NCBI GenBank assembly: GCA_036023115.1
Contig: JAYKKT010000086.1
Span: forward strand, 11,361,501 to 11,425,500
Length of the DNA: 64,000 bases
Reading direction: 5' to 3'
Origin: Brasenia schreberi
Taxonomy: Eukaryota > Streptophyta > Magnoliopsida > Nymphaeales > Cabombaceae
The position numbers and the translations under genes are program-made. Positions 1-11,623 of the stretch are shown piece by piece (position 1 is the first letter of the stretch; every line of letters begins with the position of its first letter). The notes below the pieces were generated by a model. The model did not search any database. It was not told where the DNA came from and saw nothing but the letters and a program-made list of their open reading frames with translations.

Positions 1-56
1 CCATGGAGACGTGGGCTCAAGCCATGAAGGACCGGCTCCAAGAGGTAAACCTAACC

Positions 57-150
57 CCCGACCTAGCCTAGGTTCGAACCTACCTAACCCTAACTGAACC
101 TAACCCTAACTGAACCCTAACTAGACCTAACCTAACCCCAACCGCCTAAA
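57..150. repeat. Telomere-like CCTAA degenerate repeat inside LTR X
   Basis: CCTAACCCTAACTGAA-type units recur here. Similar CCTAA or CCTAATC arrays lie at matching places in the other long LTRs (23760-24060, 35690-35960, and reverse complement 10640-10920 and 15080-15430). They belong to the LTR and are not a chromosome end. Confidence 0.75.
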
Positions 151-645
151 CCATCCCTAACAAACCCCAAAAACTTCACCCCGGCCGGCCGTGAGCAACC
201 AAAGCCTGCCGCGCGCCCTGCGTCCTGCCGCGCGCCCCTTCTGCTGCCGCGTGCCCTGCTTCCTGTCGCACGCCCCTCTGTTGCCTGCACGCCTCGTGCC
301 GCAGCCGTCCCGCGCTACTGCACGCCCTGCGCCCCAGCGCGCCCAGCGCCAGGCGCCCGTCTGCTGCGCCAGGCGCCAGACGCCTCCCTGCCGACCCGAC
401 TGCCTCCCTGCCGCCCTGTCCACCTTTCTGCCGACCTGACCACCCCCCTGGCCGTGACCTGCACCTCTTCCAGCCACCTAGGACATACCCTAGACAGCCC
501 CATCTTTGCCGAACCTTAGTTCCCCTAAGGCCCTAACCATGCCCCATAGAACCTCCCTCAAAGCCACCTAGGATAACCCCCTCTTGGCTGCCCAAGGTGA
601 ACCGTGAGCCCACGTGCAAGCAAGTTGAATATGGACCGGCTATTT

Positions 646-652
646 GTAAGTG
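646..652 (+). promoter_or_regulatory. Candidate 5' splice donor in LTR leader (X)
   Basis: GTAAGTG after CTATTT. The same seven bases occur at the matching place in LTRs A, B, D, F, Y and the left LTR of C, while the preceding bases vary, as expected of a donor core. Confidence 0.5.
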
Positions 653-889
653 TCTAAACTTGGTCTATTACATTAACTTGCTTTATATTCAATTAAATTT
701 TGATACGGGGTTGTAGTAAAGGAGCTTCGTCTCCCCCCGATTGTAATAACGTGGTTTGACACACCCATACACACACGCACTTGAGCCTTTCCGCTCTTAG
801 TCTTACACTTTTTGCACACACACGGGCCTAACAAGCCCTTAATATATAGTTATATTTATATATTTTAAGTCAAGGGGGTTTTTAATTAA

Positions 890-1200
890 GTCGTGTGTGT
901 TGTCTTTCCATTTTCCACACGCACACACATTGAGCCTTCGCTCTTACTCCCAAGACCTTAGTAAAGGCCTTATTGCAGTTATATTTGGGTTTCATTTATG
1001 TTGTGTGAGTTGTCTTTACATTCCCACACGCACACACATTGAGCCTTCGCTCTTACTCCCAAGACCTTAGTCAAGGCATACTGCAATTTATATTTGGGTT
1101 TCATTTCATGTCGTGTGTGTAAGTCTTTCAATTCAAGCACGCACACACATTGAGCCTTCGCTCTTATTTACAAGACCCAAGTAAGGGCCCCTACATATAC
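890..1200 (+). repeat. About 110-bp leader repeats with GAGC/GCTC hairpins (X)
   Basis: TTGAGCCTTCGCTCTTA begins at 930, 1039 and 1150, giving spacings of 109 and 111 bp. Each unit contains GAGC-CTTC-GCTC, able to fold as a 4-bp stem, and a CACACAC stretch in front of it. The same units occur in all the LTRs here. Confidence 0.7.
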
Positions 1201-1982
1201 TCTATATAAAGTATTTCTTTCGGCTACGTCTTTAAGATTCGGGTTTTAAGGTTCAAGTCGTGTGCGTTGTCTTTCAATATATACACGACACACACTTACA
1301 CAATTGAGCCTTTCCGCTCTTAAGATATAGCCATATTTCCCCTTTCGCTATTTACTTTACAAGTCATTTCCCTTCGGCTATTTACTTTACAAGTCATTTC
1401 CCTTCGGCAATTTCCCTTCCGTATTGTCTTTTAATTTCGGGTTTTCCCTTTGGAGTTGCGTGAGTTTGCATTGCATCTACGCCATACCACGAGGTAGGAC
1501 GCATATTGCATCAAAGCAAGCCCCGTACTCTCGCTCAAATTCGCCCCATGTAGTGGAGTGTTCATAACACACACCTAGGTGGCCGATAAAGGGATAAAAA
1601 GAAAGACTTAGGCACGTGCAAATCCACGTGATCTAAAATCTGAAAATCGTACAAACCCGAATCAAATCGTGCAAGACTTAAGCTATTTCGATGCACGCCC
1701 ATCATGCCTAAGTAGATTAAAATTTGAAAGACTTAGGGTCGTCCAACCCTTACAAAGTCAAAATCGCCCAAATGCATGGTTTTCAAAAGGTTTTAAAACA
1801 CTTCTTCATTCAAAATATATTTTGAGTTAAACTTGTTTCAAAACCAAGTCTCTAAGCGTACAGACTGACCCTTGAGCATCGGTGCAAGAAGGTCTGCGAC
1901 GTAAAAATCCTGCTTGCCTACAATCGCCTTTCAAAAGTCAGATTATTTTCAAAACATACTTTGTTAGTTAAAGTAAACTAGC

Positions 1983-1992
1983 TGGCACGCCC
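1983..1992 (+). promoter_or_regulatory. PBS-core repeat in U5 (X)
   Basis: TGGCACGCCC equals the first ten bases of the primer binding site of element C. It lies 74 nt before the LTR end and recurs in the other LTRs. Confidence 0.45.
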
Positions 1993-2066
1993 ATAAAGCG
2001 AAGTAGATTGCGAAAAGGTTCACTTCAGGCCTAAGAACCCGTAAGTGAAAATTTTCGATGTCTACA

Positions 2067-2784
2067 GATACTCGCTTATCTAGCAGAGGTTTTATAAGAA
2101 AATAAGCTATATTTCAAATTCCTATGTCTTACTCGAAACGTCGAATTCTCAAGCAAAATGAAATTCAAGTAACTAAATCCTATTTTTACTTTAGGTTTCC
2201 TCGAAATGAACCATGTTTCAGCTTGGGATAAGCCAGGGATGGGAAAGAGATACCACGGTCCCTTCTGAAGCATCCCATGGTTTAAGGCATAAAAGGCGGA
2301 AAACTGCTCCTTTTGAGCCTTTGGCCTCTTTTTCCTTTTTTTCATAGAGGGTCTCCCTTTGGGAGTATTTTTTCTTTAATCCGTCTTTTTTTTTCACAAG
2401 AGAATCGATTTTTCTTTTGAATTCTAGTTTCTTTCTTTTGGGAAAGAGACTTTGAATGGGAAATTCCCTCTATTTGGGCCACGTTTTCCTTTTGGTAGGA
2501 GAAGAGAAGAGGGGAGGACTTATCCCAAGCTTACACTCGATCCATTCCAGATCAACCTATTTAGAAATAGCGCGTACTACTTGCAAGTATCTTGCTATAT
2601 CGAACTAGGCCTTTCTTTGTAAGAAGAAGGATTTTGAAATGTAACAACGATTTTGAAGACTCCATTCTTTACAAGTGCGAATTCTCTCACTCAGGGTCAC
2701 ACGACTTTGCCTTTGCACCTTATTTTTAGGTCTCAGGGCAGCTATCCCTAAAGGTTTTGAAAAATGGGGAATTTAACCCAAATC
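2067..2784 (-). other. A 3' untranslated region, partial
   Basis: Homologous to the stretch after integrase in B, F, G and H. It has the CTCCCAAAGGGAG hairpin (near 2350-2365 on the minus strand), the paired CCACGG/CCATGG blocks (2253-2281), and a lysine-rich reading frame remnant. The polypurine tract and 3' LTR lie to the left of LTR X, outside the window. Confidence 0.7.
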
Positions 2785-4074
2785 CTACACATAATACTTC
2801 TTTAAGTATTGAATATTGATAGGATCTCCTAAATTCCTACCTTCTACATCGATCAACCAATACGAGTTGTTCGTGGTGGTTGCACGTACAACATAGGGTC
2901 CATCCCACTTGGGGCGCCACTTTCCAAGGGGATGTGGGCCACGATAGTGGATTATTTTTAAAACCAAATCTCTCACTTCCAAGTGGCAAGGTCTCATGTG
3001 TTTGCCATAGTGTCGGGCTATCCTTTGCCGGTATGCACGAGCATGATCCATAGCAAGGATTCGCCTCTCATCTAGCAAATCTAGTTCGGCCATCTTAGCA
3101 TGCTGAAGCGTCTCTAGGGGGAGGTCGAGTGCTATGGATGTATGGAATGAATGCAATTGAGTATGAACGGGAAGAATGGCGTTTGTGCCATAGACCAATT
3201 CGAATGGTGTGGCATTCGTGGGAGTCCGGATGGAAGTCCTATAAGCCCATAAGGCTTCATCCAACTTCTCGTGCCACGTCCTACCCTTCTCTAAGGTTTT
3301 CTCAATAATACTAATGAGAGTCTTGTTTGTGGCTTCGGCTTGGCCATTGCCTTGAGGGTAGTAGGGCGAAGATAAGTGGTGAGTTATGCCATACGTGTTG
3401 CACAGCCTAACCATCCGCTCGTTCTTGAATGGGGTACCATTATTAGACACAAGGTCTCGTGGAACTTCAAATCGAGCCAAGATATTCCTCCTAATGAAAG
3501 CCACCACATGTTGCCCCAACACGTTGGTCAGGGAGATGGCTTCCACCCATTTGGAGAAATACTCCGTGGCTGCTAAAATGAATCGATGCCCATTCGAGGC
3601 TTTTGGAAATATAGGGCCTATGATGTCAAACGCCCACATGGTGAATGGACAGGGGCTGACCACGGAATGTAATGCAGATGATGGGATATGAATGGCGTGC
3701 CCATGCACTTGACATGGATGACACTTCCTAACATGATCGTGACAATCCTTTTTCAGGGTGGACCAAAAATAGCCCCCTCTAAGTATTTTCATTGCCATCA
3801 TGTTGGCATTAACATGACCTCCACATTCTCCATCGTGGAATTCATGCATCACTATCCTAGCCTCCTCTAGATCGATACACCTAAGTAGGATGCCTGTAAA
3901 ACTTTTCTTATATAGAACCCCACCCAGAATGGTGTATCGGGTCAAAATTTTACGGATGAATGCCTTATCTTTAGACGTGACATCCTCGACGAATCCCCCA
4001 CTTTCTAGAAAATGCTTGATGTCGTAAAACCAAGGTTTTTCAACAGAATCTGGGTTATTTTGGCAAATATCCAA
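2785..4074 (-). pseudogene. Integrase of element A (catalytic Asp changed to Asn)
   Basis: An open stretch of 429 codons covering the whole integrase. The zinc-binding module has His at residues 77/80/87 and the pair KCHPCQ (Cys118, Cys121). The core has Asp150 (WAFDIIGP), then NNGTPF at 211 where the other copies have DNGTPF, and Glu247 (GQAE), giving D-x60-N-x35-E. The C-terminal module has KWDGPYVV (GPY/F type) and ends LKKYYV. In the family this enzyme joins cDNA to host DNA in the nucleus; Asn211 should abolish catalysis. In an intact element it would be the last part of the pol polyprotein; here a TAG at about 4102 separates it from the RNase H part. The listed start is only the first Met after that stop. 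Confidence 0.9.
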
Positions 4075-4101
4075 ATCATGTGTGGATGGGTTGGGCGCAT
4101 G

Positions 4102-4524
4102 CTATATTTCCAAAGACCGGGTCCCTGAAATGGGATCGACCTTTAGGGCTGAAACCAAGGAGGAGAGGGCATCGGCAATGCCATTATCCTCTCTTTCTAC
4201 GTGTGTGAGTTTACACGATTGGAAGGACTCAACCAATCGAGTGTCCAACTCGTGATATGGAAGTAGTTTTTCATTACGTACTTGCCAAATTTTCAAAACC
4301 TAGTTTATAACAAGGAGCGAATCTCCAAAGACCTTGATGCATGATGCCCTTAGAGTTTTCGAAACCCTTAAGCCTTGTATGAGTGCTTCATACTCAACTA
4401 TATTGTTGGAACATTCGAAATCTAGGCGGATTGCTATGGGAATCTCGCCCTTTTTAGGGGAGATGAGGATGACCCCAGCACCAGCCCCTCGTTGGTTTCG
4501 TGCCCCATCGAAGTGCATCTTCCA
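4102..4524 (-). pseudogene. Second (archaeal-type) RNase H of element A
   Basis: Begins at KMHFDGARNQRG and runs through the NIVEYEALIQGL, VFGDSLLVIN and EREDNGIADALSSL blocks, which hold the D-E-D-D catalytic residues of RNase H. It follows the ordinary RNase H of the RT, and a second RNase H between RNase H and integrase is the hallmark of the Tat lineage. Two in-frame stops interrupt it: a TAG at 4300 (VIN-stop-VLK) and one after RSLEI at 4102. The first TAG is shared with element G. The expected role is removal of the RNA template during reverse transcription. Confidence 0.85.
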
Positions 4525-5001
4525 CACTTGTTTTTCGAAAGAGTTTGCCAAAATGTGGTTTTGGAAATGGTTTTGCAATATGCCTTCATTAGGCATTTCA
4601 TCGAGTGTGGGGTATGTGTCCTCCAGGGGGAACTCAGCCACGTAATCTGCTAGGGCCTGCCCCTTAATGGAGATTTGGTGATAGTATTTTAGGTCATACT
4701 CCATTAGAAGGAGTTGTCATTTGCCCAATCTACCCATGAGAATGGGTTTTTCGAACAAGTGCTTGATTGGATCAAGCTTGGACACTATCCAGATCTCATG
4801 ATCTAGGAAATAGTGTCTGAATTCCTGGCAGGCCCAGACTAGGGCCAAGCACGTCTTCTCCATGGCTTGATAATTTCGTTCATAAGCCAAGAGAGTTTTC
4901 AAAATATAGTAGATGGCATACTCTTTGTGGGTGTCATCCTCGTATTGAGCCAATACGGCTCCCAAAGCATTCGCATGCACAGAAATGTAAAGTAAAAGCG
5001 G
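4525..5001 (-). pseudogene. RT-linked RNase H of element A
   Basis: Starts at PLLLYISVHANALGAVLAQY and continues through EKTCLALVWACQEFRHYFL and the connection block KPILMGRLGK. This is the usual Ty3-type RNase H directly after the RT thumb. A TGA replaces the Trp codon of GRLGKWQLL at 4717. It degrades the RNA strand of RNA/DNA hybrids in an intact polyprotein. The match with B, F and H over the whole stretch makes the assignment firm. Confidence 0.85.
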
Positions 5002-6537
5002 TTTTCCTTGTTTTGGAGGATTCAAAACAGGGGGATTAACCAGGTATGCCTTTAGTCTCTCGAAGGACTTCTGGCATTCGTCATCCCATAAGAATTTTGT
5101 GCCCTTCCTCAACAACTTGTTGAAGGGTTCGCATCTAGGCGCCAGATTTGATATGAATCGGCGAAGGGACTGTAATCGACCCTGGAGGCTACGAATTTGG
5201 GTGAGATTGGAGGGTGGAGCCATGTCTATGATGGCTCGACACTTAGAGGGTCGACTTCTATACCCCTTTGGCTCACCATAAAGCCTAGAAGCTTTCCAGA
5301 CTCTACCCCGAATACACATTTTTGAGGGTTTAGTTTTACTTTGTAAAGCCTAAGTCTTTCGAAAATCTTTTGCAAACATTAGATATGAGTGCATCGAGTT
5401 TTGGATTTCGCCAAGAGATCATCTACATACACTTCTACGAGCTCATGAATCTGATCATGGAAGATCGTGGTCATGGCTCTCTAATATGTTGCGCCGGCAT
5501 TTTTCAAACCAAAGGGCATGACTGTATAGCAGTACGTGCCCCACGGGGTTGTGAAGGCGATCTTACCCTGATCTCGTGGACTTAGTTTGATTTTATTATA
5601 GCCTGAATAGCCATCCATAAACAAAAACATTTCATGATTTGCAGTACTATCGACTATCAAAAGGATAATTATCCTTTGGAGTGGCTTTATTCAGGTTTCT
5701 TAAATCGATGCATATTCAAATTTTCCCATTAGTTTTTCGAACTACAACGATATTTGACAACCAATCAGAATATGCAATGGGTTTTATAAATCTGGCTTTT
5801 AACAGATCTTCTAAACCCTCTTTAACTTGCATGTGTACATTCGGGTGTATTTTCCTAAGCTTCTGCTTTATGGGTTTTACCTCCGCATCTAAGGGAACAC
5901 GATGTTCGACAATGCTGGGATCTACGCCCGGCATGTCTTCATACGTCCATGCAAACACATCTAAGTAGGTTCGTAGAAATACAATGAATGCTGATCTTTC
6001 ATGTTCATGCAAACATGCGCCTATCTTGATGAGTTTGCGATTGGAATCACTCCCTAGGTTCACCTCTATGAAATCTCCTCCTACTGAATTGGAAGGTCTT
6101 TCAAAATCAAGAATTTTTTGTAATTCTGGGAGCACAGAAGTGGGATCTTCCTCAAAGGGATCCACTTCTGGGCTTTGACCATTCTCGTGGGTTATAGACC
6201 CGAGGGAATTTGATGCGTGAGTTTTCAAAAGACCTGGTTTTGTACTTGGATTTTCAATTGATTTCGAAATTTTTGGTCTGGCTATGCAGATGACGTTCCT
6301 TTCGAAATCTTTTTCCAGAGTCCTACCAGGAGCAGCTATGTACAAATTCTTTTTGGTATTTTGTAGATTTTCAATTTTTTTGGGTTTTTGTAAAACAAGA
6401 ACTTTAGGAACTATACAAACTACCCTAGTTTTGAGTTTTTGATTTTCCATCGTTTTTGGTTTTTCCCCTTTTTCGATTTTTTTTATTTTAAGTTTTCCAA
6501 ATGTTTTTGTATTTTTATGAAAGGGATCTTCCATCAT
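5002..6537 (-). pseudogene. ORF2 N-terminal linker and reverse transcriptase of element A
   Basis: The start is ATGATGGAAGATCCC at 6537, the conserved ORF2 start. A basic lysine-rich linker of about 110 residues precedes a conserved block (VGGDFIEVNL, DVFAWTYEDMPG) and the RT fingers (KVKEGLEDLLK-like, WLSNIVVVRKTNGK). A TGA/TAG-type stop at 5716 replaces an Arg codon, a 14-bp deletion near 5657 shifts the frame, and the Gln codon in the GATYQRAM block is TAG (about 5482). The YVDD catalytic box can be read near 5430. The RT thumb follows from 5319. The intact enzyme would copy the genomic RNA into cDNA in virus-like particles. Confidence 0.88.
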
Positions 6538-6562
6538 ACCTACAAAGGGAAAACACTACGGG
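6538..6562 (-). promoter_or_regulatory. 25-nt spacer between ORF1 and ORF2 of A, acceptor-like
   Basis: On the minus strand the stop of ORF1 (TTCCGAGTCTAA) is followed by a pyrimidine-rich run ending TTTGTAG, then GT and the ATGATG of ORF2. It is exactly 25 nt in A, D, F and H and puts ORF2 in a different frame. It resembles a 3' splice acceptor (CCCTTTGTAG). Confidence 0.5.
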
Positions 6563-8430
6563 TTAGACTCGGAAAAAGAGGTATAAATCGTAGGTCTCTT
6601 CTAGGGTAGGTTCCAGGGCACCCTTGACCCAGGTGGTCACAGGGGGTGGCTCTGGCGGTATTTTGGGAGTGTAGCCGATCCCGTATCGGCTTGGGTTGGC
6701 CCTAGGAAGGATGGGCTCTAGGAGACCCTGGTTTTGTGCCCCTAGACTTTTATAGGGCGTGTAGCCCATATTCAACAGCATGTTCCACGATTTTTTATTT
6801 TTTGAAAAATTATGGTACAAATCGTGGTCCTGGAACTTGCTATCATCCATATCATGCTCGTATGGATTCTTGTCTAGGGGTTTTGGAAATAAAGGATGCT
6901 TGGGTCTTCCTAGAAGGGTTAGGATTGGGAGGGGGCCCGCTTTGAGCAGCCCCTTCACATACACAACCTTCCTAGAGTCGTTTAACACGAGCCTTGGTGG
7001 CTCGACCATGGTCTGCCCCAGGTTAGCCTCATGGGCCTGGGAACTCGACAAACAAGGAGAGTTTATGATCCCTTGAAGCTGAGGGTGACTCTCACCTAGT
7101 ATCATCACGACTTGGTCCCTAAAAGGGATCTTCACACACCTATGGAAGGTGGATGACACAGCACACAAGCTGTGTATCCAGGGCCTTCCCAGCAACAGGT
7201 TATAATGGGGGTGGATGTCCAAGACATGGAACACCCCCGTGTGTGTGATCCCTCCCGTTTCCATCGGGAGTTCGATCGATCCTAAAGGCCTAGACGCATT
7301 CCCATTGTATCCAGTGATAACGATAGGGCTTGGGTTTATAGAAGTCAAGGTGCCTCCGATTTGGTACGCCACATGAAGTGGAAGGATGTTGAGCCCTCCT
7401 CCCCCATTGACTAGGCACCTGTCTAGAGAGTGGTTATTCAGAACCACCTTGATATGCAGTGCCTTGTGGTGGGACTCGTAGGGTCTATCTATATCATCTT
7501 CCGAGAAAGTGATGGGTGATTTTGCTCCTATTAATGCCACTTGGTCAGACAGGGATTCCGAACTTATGTTCGAACTAACCTTAGCTCTTTCTAGAATTTT
7601 CTCTAGCACGAGTCTATGCCTAGGCGAAGTTTGTATAAGCTCTAGGATGGACATGTGGATAGGAATCTTTGAAAGATGGTTTTCGAAATCATAAGGGTTT
7701 AGGACGATTTTCCCATTGTCTGCTTTTGGCAGAACTCTAAGAATACATGCTTTTGAGGGGCCAGGCACACTGACTACCTTTTTAGCACTTTATAGGTGCG
7801 GGGGTTGATAGATCCTTCCAAATCTAGTCACTTCCCCCACAACCAACCTAGGGTTCGCACTTAAACTGGCTCTAATTATGAGTTGAGAAGCACCTTGAGG
7901 TTTAAAAACTGGTTTAGCCGGGGATTCAGCTCTTGGTGGTCCCCGGATGACGACTTGGGCGGGCTTCTTGTAAAGTACAAGAGTAGACGCACAAGTGGGT
8001 CGACCAGACTCAAATGTTTGCGGTAGTTCTTTTGAAAAGGTGAGGGTATATACCTCCTTTCCTTTCCCACTGCTACTGGCGTGCTTGGGAAAGGGTTCTT
8101 TGAAGATAGCTTAAGTTGGCTCAGGTTTCGCAATGACCTGGAGCCGGCCCTCCGCTATCAAGTTCTCAATTTTGTTTAAAAGGGAGAAACAACGCTTTGT
8201 ATCATGGCCTTTGAGCCGACGATACTTACAAAAACGATTTAAATATCCACCTTTGGAAGTGACTCCCTCGGGGATTTTGGGAAGTTCGATCATGCCTTGG
8301 GCAAGTAGGAGGTCTAGGACCTCCGACACAGGTTGCCCCAGCGGTATGTACTCCAGTTTTTCAATCGACTTTTGAAAATTTCTCTCCCTTTTGTTTTCTA
8401 GCTTAATAAAAAATTTTTGGAAGTGCCCGC
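6563..8430 (-). pseudogene. gag C-terminus, protease and G-patch-like tail of element A
   Basis: Continues the gag interrupted by solo LTR Y. After the break come LGQPVSEVLDLLLAQGM and a zinc-knuckle-like CKYRRLKGHDTKRC (usual copies have CKYHRLKGHDTKQC, spacing Cx2Hx4Hx4C), then a TAA (about 8112) and a second stop near 7790. From 7768 a 401-codon open stretch holds the aspartic protease: CLVNGGGGLNILPL in place of the DGG seen in D and F, then SIELPMETGG and LLLGRPWIHSL. The tail WNMLLNMGYTPYKSLGAQNQG resembles a G-patch. It ends LFFRV-stop at 6563. The protease would mature the Gag and Pol polyproteins; Asn for the catalytic Asp makes this copy inactive. Confidence 0.85.
8426..8430. repeat. 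Target-site duplication of Y, left copy (cccgc)
   Basis: cccgc directly before TGTAGAC; the partner is 11624-11628. Confidence 0.9.
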
Positions 8431-9648
8431 TGTAGACGCGCGAAAATCCTCGCCTCTCGCCTTTTCAGGGCTTGGAGCGGATCCTCTCGTGTGTCTAAGG
8501 CCTATTTATATAAACAGGGCGTGCCAGCTAGCTTACCTAAGCTAGCGAAGATATATGTTAAACTGACTTCTAATCGTGGCGACTGTGAGCAAGTGAGCTC
8601 TTGTCGTCGTAGACCTTCTTGCACCGATGCGCAAGGGTCAGTCTGTACGCTTTGAAAAATCGAGTTTTTGGGATAGAAAGCCTATGAAGCGGTTCGAGGT
8701 GTTTAATTCGGGTCTTTTAGATACGATTGCAGATTTTAGATCACGTGGATTTGCACGTGCCTAAGTCTTTCTTTTTATCCCTTTATGGGCCACCTAGTTT
8801 GTGTGTTATGAACACTCCACTACATGGGTGAATTTGAGCAGGAATACAGGGCTTGCTTCGATGCAATATGCGTCCTACCTCGTGGTAAGGCATAGATGCA
8901 ATGCAAACTCACGCTACTCCAAAGAGAAAACCCGAATGTAAAGACAACACCGAAGGGAAATAACCGAAGGGAAATGACTTGTAATGTAAATGCCGAAGGG
9001 AGATATGTATATAGGGTATATACGTGCCCTTACTTGGGTCTTGCAAATAAGAGTGAAGGCTCATTGTAGATGCGTGTTTGAATTGAAAGACTTACACACA
9101 CGTCATGAAATAAAACCCAAATATAACTTGCAGTATGGCCTTGACTAAGGTCTTGGGAATAAGAGCGAAAGCTCAATGTGTGTGAGTGCTTGAATTGAAG
9201 TACTACGCACACAACATGAAATTAAACCCAAATAGTATAACACGGCCCTTACTTGGGTCTTTCAAATAAGAGCGAAGGCTCAATGTGGGTGCATGTTTGA
9301 ATTGAAAGTCTTACACACACGTCATGAAATAAAACCGAAATAGTATAGCTCGGCCCTTACTTGGGTCTTTCAAATAAGAGCGAAGGCTCAATGTGTGTGA
9401 GTGCTTGAATTGAAAGACAACACACCCAACTTAAGCAAAACCCTACGAAAATTAAAGTATATGTATATATTTATATATTAGGGGCTGATTAGGCCCGTGT
9501 GTGTTCAAAATCGTGCACAACTAAGAGAGTGCACGTGTGTGGGTGTGCCAAGCCACGTTATTACAAGCGGGGGGAGACTATGCTCCGTTATTACAACCCC
9601 GTATTGAATTGAATTTTAAGCAAGTATACAACTAAGGACCGAGTTAGG

Positions 9649-9655
9649 CACTTAC
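9649..9655 (-). promoter_or_regulatory. Candidate 5' splice donor in LTR Y
   Basis: CACTTAC on the plus strand reads GTAAGTG on the minus strand, in the same context (GACCAGCTATTA before it) as in A and D. Confidence 0.5.
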
Positions 9656-10544
9656 TAATAGCTGGTCCGAAGAAGCCTTGCTTGAGCGTGGGCTTGGCCT
9701 TCGCCTTGGGCTGCAAGAGGGAGCTCCACGGATTGAACGGCAAGGGGCTGCTGGCTGGGTGCCTTGATGCGCGGAAGAGGAGCCTTAAAGGTGGCCGGCT
9801 ACTTGGGATGGGCTGGTTTCGTATGTAGGGCTAAGGTGACTACGTAGGGTCACTAAGGAAGGTTGAGTTTAGAGAGTATGACACTAAGGGGGACTAAGGG
9901 AATGGTCTAACGGAGCACCTAGGGTTGGCGGGTTGCTAGGGTGGCCGAATGGAATGACAGTCGGTTGGAGTGGCCGACTAGGAGGACTTGATGGTGGCGG
10001 GTTGCTAGGGTGGCTAGGAGTGGTGTAAGGGAAGGGAACTAGCTAGGAGATGGGGTCAGGTGATAGTGGGTGTAGTGGGGTGATATGGGCAGGTCTTAGG
10101 GAGTTGGATAGGGTGGCCGAATGGAGCTAAGGTGTCTAGGTAGTGGCGGGTAGTTAGGGTGGTTATGGCGTGGGAATGGTGGCGGCAAGTGGCTGGTATT
10201 AGGGTGATATGGTAGTGGGTTAGGTGGCTGAGAGTGGAGAGGGAGTGGAGAAGGAGTAAGGTGGAGGATACTAACCGGCTGATGGGAGGTGGTGGCGGAT
10301 GGAAGGGGAGCAGCCGGGTGATTGGGATGCGCAGGATGAGGTTCGACCGGGAGGAAGGGTGGCGATGTGGACCTCGGCTGGAGTGGTGGTGGTGGTGGTG
10401 CTCGGCTGAGAGGTAGTGGCGCAGGTGGTGGCTGGCTGTGGGGCAGTGGAGCAAGATGGGAGTCGGCTGGGCTGGAGAGTGGAGGACCAAAGGTGATTGA
10501 AGATGGAGCTTCAAGATGGGAAAACCCGCCCCTTGGGGGGGGGG

Positions 10545-10552
10545 TTTATATA
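10545..10552 (-). promoter_or_regulatory. TATA box candidate of LTR Y
   Basis: TATATAAA on the minus strand, followed by a C-run and the C-rich leader, as in LTR D (36097). Confidence 0.55.
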
Positions 10553-11623
10553 GGGCTGGGCTAGGTCGGTTGGGGCTGGTTTTGGGGTAGTGGTTAGGTG
10601 GTTTAGGTAGGGTGGTGTGGTGATAAGGTGGGCTAGAAAGGGTAGGGCCAGATATTTTAAATACAAGGGGTTTGGGTAGGTTGTGTGCTAGGGGTGGTTT
10701 AGAGGTTTAGGGTTTAGCTAGGTGGGTTGGTTTTAGGGTGAGGTTTAGTGAGGTAGGTTAGGTGATTAGACTAGGATTAGGCTAGGTTTATGGAAATTAA
10801 CCTAGGTTTAGGGAAGGATTAGGGAAGTGGGTTAGGTGATTAGGTTGGGATTAGGCTGGGATTAGGGAAGTGGGTTAGGTGATTAGGCTCAGATTAGGAC
10901 CGGATTAGGGTAGAAGGCTAGGATTAGGTGTTTTTGGTTAGGTTTAGGTGATGGAGCTCCCTTTGCGTGACCCATGGTTAGGTTTATCCACCCCCACTCT
11001 CTCTCATGCCCATAATCCCATGTGAAATTCAAGTGGGCCCCACCTCCATTTATGAGAAGTTGATGTGGGCCATGGATATGGATATTGGATTGGATCTCTG
11101 GATCCAAATCCAAATCCAAGTCCATACATGGGTTTGGATTGGGATCTGGATATATATGGTCCAGATCCAATCCAAACTAAATTCTGACTCCTTCGGGCTG
11201 TGTTCGAAATGAACGATAATCGGTCTGCGTTGGGTCTTCGCCAACATGATCGTCTGCCTCTATTTTCGCCTTCTGGAGATGACTTCAAAGGATGTTTTGA
11301 TGATAACAGGGTCTTGGACGTTCGAGATCCTGGGGGTGTGGATTTGATACAATAGTTGCTGTGCCGGGCTCGACATGCGCTCCGGTTCCGGGCTCTCCTT
11401 AGCTTTCCTGGTCCTGTCTGGATTAGGCCAAGCTGCTTTGGGGTTTCAAAACATGTTTTAAAAGGTTTTCAAAAACCACATATTTTTGAAATATAAAGTT
11501 CAAAACATATATACAGGGTTGTCTGGAAGGCTCCTGGGTTTCCAGACTCAAAATAGCCCTTTGGGGCTGCTTTTACCAAAACAGATGGATTTGAGAAATT
11601 CGTGGGATTTCGGGGTGTTTACA

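Larger units (their letters stand above)
1..2066 (+). mobile_element. X: 3' part of a plus-strand Tat-type LTR
   Basis: This is LTR sequence read in the sense direction and ending in TCTACA at 2066, the terminus shared by the plus-strand LTRs B and D. Its 5' part lies outside the window. Order: degenerate CCTAA repeats (57-150), a GC-rich block (180-480) with repeated CTGCCGCGCGCC-like words, a GTAAGTG leader motif (646), the conserved box GGAGCTTCGTCTCC (about 720-735), about 110-bp hairpin repeats, and U5. The donor context matches that of the B LTR, so X and B are probably one subfamily. The next bases, gatactcgc, resume the 3' UTR of element A, so X is inserted in A; gatac (2067-2071) would be the target duplication. 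Solo LTR or 3' LTR cannot be told. Confidence 0.85.
8431..11623 (-). mobile_element. Y: solo LTR inserted in gag of A (TSD cccgc)
   Basis: The 3193-bp sequence starts TGTAGAC and ends GTTTACA and is flanked on both sides by cccgc (8426-8430 and 11624-11628). It splits the gag reading frame of A, which resumes exactly across it. No internal coding region lies between the ends, so it is a solo LTR left by recombination between the two LTRs of a full element. On the minus strand: U3 with GGATCY words (11080-11175), TATATAAA (10552-10545), a C-rich leader, the GTAAGTG motif (9655-9649), hairpin repeats and U5. A 152-codon His/Pro/Ser-rich frame (10514-10056) lies in the leader but has no recognised match. 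Confidence 0.95.

Noticed and set aside
57..150. A real telomere or chromosome end
   Set aside because: The units are irregular and recur at one fixed place within several LTRs of both orientations.
157..503. Overlapping open frames on both strands in the GC-rich block of LTR X
   Set aside because: GC-rich DNA lacks stops by chance; the predicted proteins are low-complexity Arg/Gly/Ala/Pro and are not found in the other LTRs.
10056..10514. 152-codon His-rich protein gene in LTR Y
   Set aside because: It is C-rich leader sequence; the His run comes from CCACCACCAC and no matching frame of this length occurs in A or D.
11006..11288. Short frames with repeated DLDLDLD, WIWIWI or IQIQIQ residues in the U3 of several LTRs
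   Set aside because: They are translations of the GGATCY/GGATTT word arrays in all frames and strands.
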